Source of the DNA: Patescibacteria group bacterium
GTDB lineage: Bacteria > Patescibacteriota > Minisyncoccia > Phycocordibacterales > JAGLOS01
NCBI GenBank assembly: GCA_018814635.1
Contig: JAHIYV010000050.1
Coordinates: forward strand, 1 to 10,260
DNA length: 10,260 bases
Direction: 5' to 3'
Below the pieces are notes generated by a model, which ran no database searches, was not told where the DNA came from, and saw nothing but the letters and a program-made list of their open reading frames with translations. Below are positions 6,296 through 10,260 of the stretch, in pieces. The translations under genes and the position numbers were made by a program. Numbering within the stretch: the stretch's first letter is position 1; the number at the start of each line of letters is the position of its first letter.

Positions 6296-6438
6296 CCCCG
6301 CCGCCGCTCGCTAACGCTCGCCACCCCGCAAAAAAGTTTTCTTCGCATTTTTTATTTTGCGCGCGCCCGATTTTTTCTTCTAAAAGGAAAAGAAAACTTT
6401 TTTGCTGGGTTCTGCTCTGAACGAGCAGGGCGGCGGGG
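6296..6438. repeat. GC-rich fold-back element
   Basis: The outer arms CCCCGCCGCC (6296-6305) and GGCGGCGGGG (6429-6438) pair perfectly, as do GCTCG (6306-6310) with CGAGC (6422-6426). The inner arms GCAAAAAAGTTTTCTT (6328-6343) and AAGAAAACTTTTTTGC (6390-6405) form a perfect 16-bp stem. The stretch 6243-6600 is GC-rich, unlike its neighbours, and I see no credible gene in it: long frames on both strands overlap each other and have no recognisable motif. Confidence 0.75.
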
Positions 6439-6480
6439 CTTCGCTTCGGCTCGGGCATGGCGGAATTCCCCCCACACCCC

Positions 6481-6527
6481 CCTTCCGCCTCGCCCTCGCT
6501 TTCAACGGCGATTTTTTCGGCAGGTTT
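6481..6527 (-). repeat. 47-bp inverted repeat bracketing the phosphotransfer cassette, left copy
   Basis: Exact reverse complement of 10079-10125. It lies at the edge of the GC-rich fold-back region, about 65 bp upstream of the XRE promoter. Outward of it the two flanks differ: GC-rich here, ordinary at the right end. Confidence 0.9.
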
Positions 6528-6590
6528 ACAATTCTTTTCCTTGCCCCTCCCTCCCTGCGCGAAAAAGGTCAAGGAACTCCCTAAAATTTG

Positions 6591-6619
6591 TTGAGTAAAA
6601 ACTAAATTCATGTTAGTAT
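6591..6619 (+). promoter_or_regulatory. Promoter of the XRE/phosphatase/dikinase operon
   Basis: TTGAGT (6591-6596) and TAGTAT (6614-6619) are separated by exactly 17 bp. Downstream lies an imperfect dyad: the TAGTATAGTGATGAG region (6614-6628) against CTCATACTTATACTATCA (6643-6660). It overlaps the -10 and start region and is a possible operator for the XRE protein. Confidence 0.6.
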
Positions 6620-6664
6620 AGTGATGAGGGTTTAAATCAACGCTCATACTTATACTATCATACT

Positions 6665-6881
6665 ATGGAAAACAAGCAGTAAAGAAAAAGAAATTGGGGA
6701 TAAAATAAAAGTATTGCGAACGAAGCAAGGGCTAACGCAAGATGCGCTCGCTCGCAGATGCGATATTCCCTATACAACGCTAACCAAGATTGAATCAAAT
6801 GTTATAACAAAGCCGTCAATTCAAACAGTTACTAAAATTGCGGCTGGTCTTGGAATTAGCATAGATGAGTTAATCAAATAA
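6665..6881 (+). pseudogene. Small XRE-family HTH regulator with out-of-frame start
   Basis: In the frame ending at TAA 6879-6881 the product reads KEKEIGDKIKVLRTKQGLTQ, then DALARRCDIPYTTLTKIE, then PSIQTVTKIAAGLGISIDELIK: a complete five-helix Cro/CI-type DNA-binding domain of about 65 residues. The frame has no ATG, GTG or TTG before the domain and is closed by TAA at 6633-6635. The only nearby ATG (6665) is one base out of frame and hits TAA after five codons. Removing one G from ATGG would give MKTSSKEKEIGDK, a normal start. So this is either a 1-nt frameshift (real or sequencing error) or a non-canonical start. The stop is 5 bp before the phosphatase ATG. Confidence 0.7.
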
Positions 6882-6886
6882 AAACT

Positions 6887-7618
6887 ATGGAGAAAATAGA
6901 AGGACAATTTGAAAGTAGAGAAAAATACGGTGAAAATATCGAGATGATTATCGATTTAATTAGACACGCAGAAAAAAGTGATTTAGAAGGAGGCCTTACA
7001 GAGAAAGGAAAAGAAGAAGCGAAAAAATACGGGGAAAAAATTAGAACGGAATTTCCTGAATCTGCTGGTGTAAAAGTTTATCATAGTGGCGTTAAAAGAG
7101 CCGAAGAAACTGGAAAATTACTAAAAGGAGAAAGTAAATTTATTGAGCGCCAAAGAGAACCCTTAACATTGATTGGGAAATTATCTAAAGAGCAGGGAGA
7201 AAAGTTAATCGCTTTGGTTAATAAACAAACCTGTGATGAAACTGAAGCAATACAAGCTCTTATTGATACGGGGGATAAAAAACTGGATAAAGAAACTGCG
7301 AGCTCAAAAGAATTAAGTCGCGGAATAGCGGAACAAATACTCACATTGGTTAAAATGACGGGCAAATTTAAAGAAAATTCAAAAGTAAACGTTGCGTTAA
7401 TTTCTCATAGTGGAGTAATTGAACATTTTTTAGTAGATATACTAAAAAAACCAAGAGAAAATTTCCTTAAAGAAATAAAAGGAGCAGTTGATTTTTTAGA
7501 GGGAGCTCACATCACAGTCCAACGACAAGATAAAGAAACCGTTAAAATTCTTTTCCAATTCAGAGATTACGAATTTGAAATCAACGAGCAAGATTTAGAA
7601 AAAATAATCAATGAATAA
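6887..7618 (+). CDS. Histidine phosphatase superfamily protein
   Basis: 243 aa. LIRHAEKS (24-31) is the RHG-type catalytic motif, with H27 as the likely phosphorylated residue. LTEKGKEEA (37-45), YHSGVKRAEET (65-75) with an Arg after the HS, and ALISHSGVIEHF (170-181) with the second catalytic His complete the branch-1 pattern (phosphoglycerate mutase/SixA type). The start at 6887 is 5 bp after the regulator stop; ATG 6944 (M20), giving MIIDLIRHAEK, is an equally family-like start and has no worse ribosome site. It is 2 bp upstream of the swivel-domain gene. In this context it might dephosphorylate a phosphohistidine or the phosphorylated product of the next two proteins; the substrate is not shown by sequence. 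Confidence 0.85.
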   Translation: MEKIEGQFESREKYGENIEMIIDLIRHAEKSDLEGGLTEKGKEEAKKYGEKIRTEFPESAGVKVYHSGVKRAEETGKLLKGESKFIERQREPLTLIGKLSKEQGEKLIALVNKQTCDETEAIQALIDTGDKKLDKETASSKELSRGIAEQILTLVKMTGKFKENSKVNVALISHSGVIEHFLVDILKKPRENFLKEIKGAVDFLEGAHITVQRQDKETVKILFQFRDYEFEINEQDLEKIINE

Positions 7619-7620
7619 AT

Positions 7621-9132
7621 ATGTCTTGGTATAGAATAGCAGAAACTTCGGCTGAAAAAGCAAGTTTTCTTATGCTGGATTTGTCCTACTATCCAGCATT
7701 TTTAGAGTTGAAAAAGAAAACCAGAATGATGGAAAAGTTTGCGTCATATACTGATCGCAAGAATAACTTGGTGAGTGAATTTATGAACAACGATGATAGG
7801 GACAAAAAAGCTGTTTTTGGATTCAAGTTTTTTACTAATCATAAAAATTTTTACCAATACAAATCTGATATTAAAAAAATAATTGAAAGCACAAATCAAT
7901 ATAAGAAGTTTGTGGACACATTAAATCTATACAATATTTCGTCTTATAAATTCATTGATTTATTTGAAAAAGGAAAAATAATCTATCATAAAGCACTTAG
8001 CACTTACTTGCTTTCTCAACCCGAATACACGGCAAGTATTGAAAACCATATCAAAGACAAATTGCTAATGTTTGTACCGAAGGAAGAAATGGAAGAAATT
8101 TTTATCGCCCTTATTTCATCTACTGATAAATCTTGTTTGGAGCAGGAAAGAATTGACTGGTTAGGAAATGTTATTTTGCCGGCAACAAAGAAATATAAAA
8201 AATTTAGTAGCGTTAAAAATGATTTAAATGTTTTTAAAAAAATTAAGGAACATATTAAAAAGTATAAATACTATTCCGCGAGTGTTGAATTTGATCTATG
8301 GGATGAAAAACATTACCAAAAAATAATGAAAGATGATTTTATTCGTGGTTATGACAAAACCTTGGAAGAATATTTAGGTATAAAGAATAAAACTAAATAC
8401 ATTCTAAAAAAACGAGATGGGATTGTAAAAAAATATAAAATTAGCTCGGATATTTTAAAAGTATCAAAAATTGTTTCTGAATTAGGTTTACTAAGAATCA
8501 ATTTACGAATTTTAGGGTGGCAGTTTTTCAATTATCTTTTTCCCTTGTTGATAAACATCAGTGCCAATAAAACAAAAACTCCGAGAGAAATGGTGAATAA
8601 ATTATCCTATGTTGAATACATTAAATTTTTAAAAGAAAATAAAACTTTGAATATAGCGAATAGAACGAAGAAAAGCATAAATACACTTGTGTTAATTACT
8701 CCAAAATTTGGGTATGAGATTTTCCATGGCAAATCAGCCGATAAAAAGTTTGATTTAGAAATTAAAGAAAAAATAGAAAAAGTACAAAGTTTTAATGGCA
8801 CTGTTGCTTATAAAAGGGGTGTAGTTCAAGGAAATACTTTTTTATTTATTTGGGGTTCAAAAGATTTTAATCAGAGAATTTACAATTTCCCTAAAAATGC
8901 CATTTTGGTAGCCGGGCAAACAAGGCCATTACTAATGCCAGCCATTAGGAAAGCAAAAGCTATCATTACTGACGAAGGTGGATTATTATGTCATGCGGCA
9001 ATTGTTTCAAGAGAATTAAAAATTCCTTGTGTCGTTGGTACAAAAATTGCAACAAAAACCTTAAAAGATAATGATTTAATTGAAGTTGATACAAATACAG
9101 GTATTGTAAAAATTTTAAGGAAAAACTTATGA
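7621..9132 (+). CDS. Protein with C-terminal PEP-synthase-type phosphohistidine swivel domain
   Basis: 503 aa. The last ~120 residues are a PEP-utilising-enzyme mobile domain: FNGTVAYKRGVVQG leads in, ILVAGQTRPLLMPAIRKA follows, then DEGGLLCHAAIVSRE (452-466) with the phospho-accepting His at about 458, and IPCVVGT. This is the His carrier of PEP synthase, PPDK and rifampin phosphotransferase. Residues 1-380 are Lys/Tyr/Phe-rich, likely helical, and not recognised; by position they correspond to the acceptor-binding middle domain of a rifampin phosphotransferase, but I see no sequence basis for that substrate. There is no PEP/pyruvate barrel. The stop overlaps the ATG of the ATP-grasp gene by 4 bp (ATGA), so the two are coupled. 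Confidence 0.8.
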   Translation: MSWYRIAETSAEKASFLMLDLSYYPAFLELKKKTRMMEKFASYTDRKNNLVSEFMNNDDRDKKAVFGFKFFTNHKNFYQYKSDIKKIIESTNQYKKFVDTLNLYNISSYKFIDLFEKGKIIYHKALSTYLLSQPEYTASIENHIKDKLLMFVPKEEMEEIFIALISSTDKSCLEQERIDWLGNVILPATKKYKKFSSVKNDLNVFKKIKEHIKKYKYYSASVEFDLWDEKHYQKIMKDDFIRGYDKTLEEYLGIKNKTKYILKKRDGIVKKYKISSDILKVSKIVSELGLLRINLRILGWQFFNYLFPLLINISANKTKTPREMVNKLSYVEYIKFLKENKTLNIANRTKKSINTLVLITPKFGYEIFHGKSADKKFDLEIKEKIEKVQSFNGTVAYKRGVVQGNTFLFIWGSKDFNQRIYNFPKNAILVAGQTRPLLMPAIRKAKAIITDEGGLLCHAAIVSRELKIPCVVGTKIATKTLKDNDLIEVDTNTGIVKILRKNL

Positions 9133-10067
9133 AATTTACCAAAACTTTTAAACGATTATCAAAACGGGATATTTTGATTGCTGGCGGTAAGGGTGCTTCG
9201 CTTGGAGAAATGACCCAAGCAAAAATCCTTGTTCCGCAGGGGTTTGTTATTTTGGCTTCGGCTTTTGATAAGTTTTTAGAGGAAACTGATCTTAATATTG
9301 AAATTGAAGCTTTACTCCATAAAATTAATTTGCAAAATGTTAATTCTGTTGACCAAGTTTCAAATGAAATTAGAGATTTAATTTTAGACGCCGATTTCCC
9401 AAAAGATATTGCAAAAGAAATACAAAAAGAATTTTTCAAACTCAAATCAAAATATGTTGCGGTTCGTAGTTCAGCAACAGCCGAAGATTCAAAAGTTGCT
9501 TCTTGGGCCGGAGAATTGGAAAGTTATCTTAATACAACAAGAAATAATTTACTTAAAAATGTTAAAAAATGTTGGGCTTCGCTTTTTACTCCGAGGGCAA
9601 TTTTTTACAGATTGGAAAAAAATCTACACAAATCAAAAATTTCAGTAGCTGTGGTGATTCAAAAAATGATACAATCAGAAATCTCTGGAATATGCTTTAC
9701 GGTTCACCCAGTTACTAAAGATTACGATCAGATTATTATTGAAGCTGGGTATGGTTTGGGCGAAGCCATTGTCGGAGGAATAATCACGCCTGATACTTAT
9801 GTTGTTCACAAAATAGAAAAAAATATTTTAGATAAAAACATTAGCAAGCAAAAGAAAATGATTGTTAAGAAAAAAGACAGAAATATTGAAAAGCAAGTTC
9901 CGAAGTCAAAACAAGAAAAACAGAAATTAAGCGATAGGGAAATATTAAGCCTTTCCGAAATTTGCAGGAGAATAGAAAATCATTACAATTTTCCGCAGGA
10001 TATTGAATGGGTGTTTGCTAAAAATAAGTTTTATATTGTACAATCAAGGTCAATAACGACATTGTAA
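9129..10067 (+). CDS. PEP synthase/PPDK-type ATP-grasp domain, stand-alone
   Basis: 312 aa, the length of one PPDK N-terminal nucleotide-binding unit and nothing more. Blocks in order: GGKGASLGEM (19-28), VPQGFVI (35-41), VAVRSSATAEDS (111-122), WAGELESYLN, CWASLFTPRAIFYR (148-161), VIQKMIQSEISGICFTVHP, IIIEAGYGLGEAIVGGIITPD, and the closing DIEWVFAKNKFYIVQSRSIT. These are the ATP-binding and phosphoryl-transfer residues of PEP synthase. The protein has no swivel His or acceptor domain of its own, so it presumably phosphorylates the His of the upstream partner. AAGGA at 9117-9121 gives it one of the few clear Shine-Dalgarno sites here. Confidence 0.9.
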   Translation: MKFTKTFKRLSKRDILIAGGKGASLGEMTQAKILVPQGFVILASAFDKFLEETDLNIEIEALLHKINLQNVNSVDQVSNEIRDLILDADFPKDIAKEIQKEFFKLKSKYVAVRSSATAEDSKVASWAGELESYLNTTRNNLLKNVKKCWASLFTPRAIFYRLEKNLHKSKISVAVVIQKMIQSEISGICFTVHPVTKDYDQIIIEAGYGLGEAIVGGIITPDTYVVHKIEKNILDKNISKQKKMIVKKKDRNIEKQVPKSKQEKQKLSDREILSLSEICRRIENHYNFPQDIEWVFAKNKFYIVQSRSITTL

Positions 10068-10078
10068 ATTTTTAGACA

Positions 10079-10125
10079 AAACCTGCCGAAAAAATCGCCG
10101 TTGAAAGCGAGGGCGAGGCGGAAGG
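10079..10125 (+). repeat. 47-bp inverted repeat, right copy
   Basis: Perfect complement of 6481-6527, starting 11 bp after the stop of the ATP-grasp gene. It is GC-rich next to an AT-rich gene, and its outer flank does not continue the GC-rich sequence seen at the left copy, so this copy may be truncated. Confidence 0.9.
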
Positions 10126-10174
10126 AGATCCGCTATGAGAAAAAGTCAAGCGATTTTGTAAATAATTTGTTTAA

Positions 10175-10260
10175 TCAAACAACAGGCAAACGGTATTCAG
10201 TTTTATGCTTCAGCATCATCCAGACGACATTAACCAACTGACGGCGCAGACAGACTAAGG
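10175..10260 (-). CDS. Possible IS110-family transposase C-terminus (cut by window edge)
   Basis: On the minus strand a frame enters from the right edge and ends with TGA at 10175-10177. The 27 visible residues include LRRQLVNVVWMMLKHKTEYR, which resembles the closing (A/L)-R-(K/R)-L-x3-(I/V)W-x-ML-x-(N/H)-x3-Y helix of IS110/IS1111 transposases. This is weak evidence because the catalytic parts lie outside the window. The stretch 10126-10174 holds no gene I can support. Confidence 0.4.
   Translation of the reverse strand, partial: LVCLRRQLVNVVWMMLKHKTEYRLPVV

Noticed and set aside
6087..6647. A 186-aa minus-strand frame across the GC-rich region, with a 172-aa plus-strand frame opposite it
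   Set aside because: Both are open because of high GC and the repeat; each runs through the 131-bp repeat and the fold-back arms, and neither shows a family motif.
6887..7618. Calling the phosphatase a glycolytic phosphoglycerate mutase
   Set aside because: The RHA/HSG motifs fit the superfamily, but the neighbours are a His-relay kinase and there is no glycolytic context.
7621..10067. Calling the pair phosphoenolpyruvate synthase
   Set aside because: The PEP/pyruvate-binding barrel is missing, so PEP synthesis is unlikely despite the shared domains.
10132..10161. A short frame (MRKSQAIL) behind a GGAAGGAG ribosome-site-like sequence
   Set aside because: It has only eight codons, and the apparent ribosome site is the edge of the 47-bp repeat; it could be a leader peptide but nothing supports that.

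Overview
The window looks like an accessory region of a Candidate Phyla Radiation (Patescibacteria, probably Parcubacteria-like) genome. The evidence is an AT-rich background, weak or absent Shine-Dalgarno sites at most starts, a divergent RuvX, and a large serine recombinase of the type common in those genomes. This assignment is inference from sequence style, not from a marker gene.

Layout: 1-134 is the 3' end of an IS630-type transposase, followed by a strong terminator. Positions 220-2095 (minus) hold a type IV toxin-antitoxin operon of the AbiE family (AbiEi antitoxin, then AbiEii nucleotidyltransferase toxin) behind a near-consensus promoter. Positions 2096-2420 have no gene but are full of short palindromes and tandem repeats. 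Positions 2421-4197 (minus) hold ruvX downstream of a membrane-anchored thioredoxin-CcdA/DsbD-like fusion. A 5' tRNA-Ser fragment (4365-4382) is followed by an intact tRNA-Ser(UGA) at 4484-4573.

The tRNA 3' end runs into a 131-bp repeat. Its inverted copy (130/131 identical) lies at 6112-6242, so the two copies enclose a large serine recombinase gene on the minus strand. That gene has an in-frame amber codon at codon 28, where the family normally has Gln, and its 3' reading frame runs on through the antisense of the tRNA. The right-hand copy looks like an inserted piece: it is bounded by 8-bp direct repeats and abuts the recombinase start. A GC-rich fold-back region (6243-6600) follows.

Positions 6665-10067 (plus) form a compact cassette: an XRE regulator whose start is out of frame, a histidine-phosphatase-superfamily protein, a 503-aa protein ending in a PEP-synthase-type swivelling phosphohistidine domain, and a 312-aa PPDK/PEP-synthase ATP-grasp protein that overlaps it by 4 bp. 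Together the last two have the parts of a rifampin-phosphotransferase-like dikinase, but split in two and with the ATP-binding part last. They lack the PEP/pyruvate barrel, so the phosphate acceptor is unknown. A phosphatase of the SixA/phosphoglycerate mutase superfamily in the same operon suggests a self-contained phosphorylation/dephosphorylation module. The cassette is bracketed by 47-bp perfect inverted repeats (6481-6527 and 10079-10125). The right edge carries what may be the C-terminal end of an IS110-family transposase on the minus strand.
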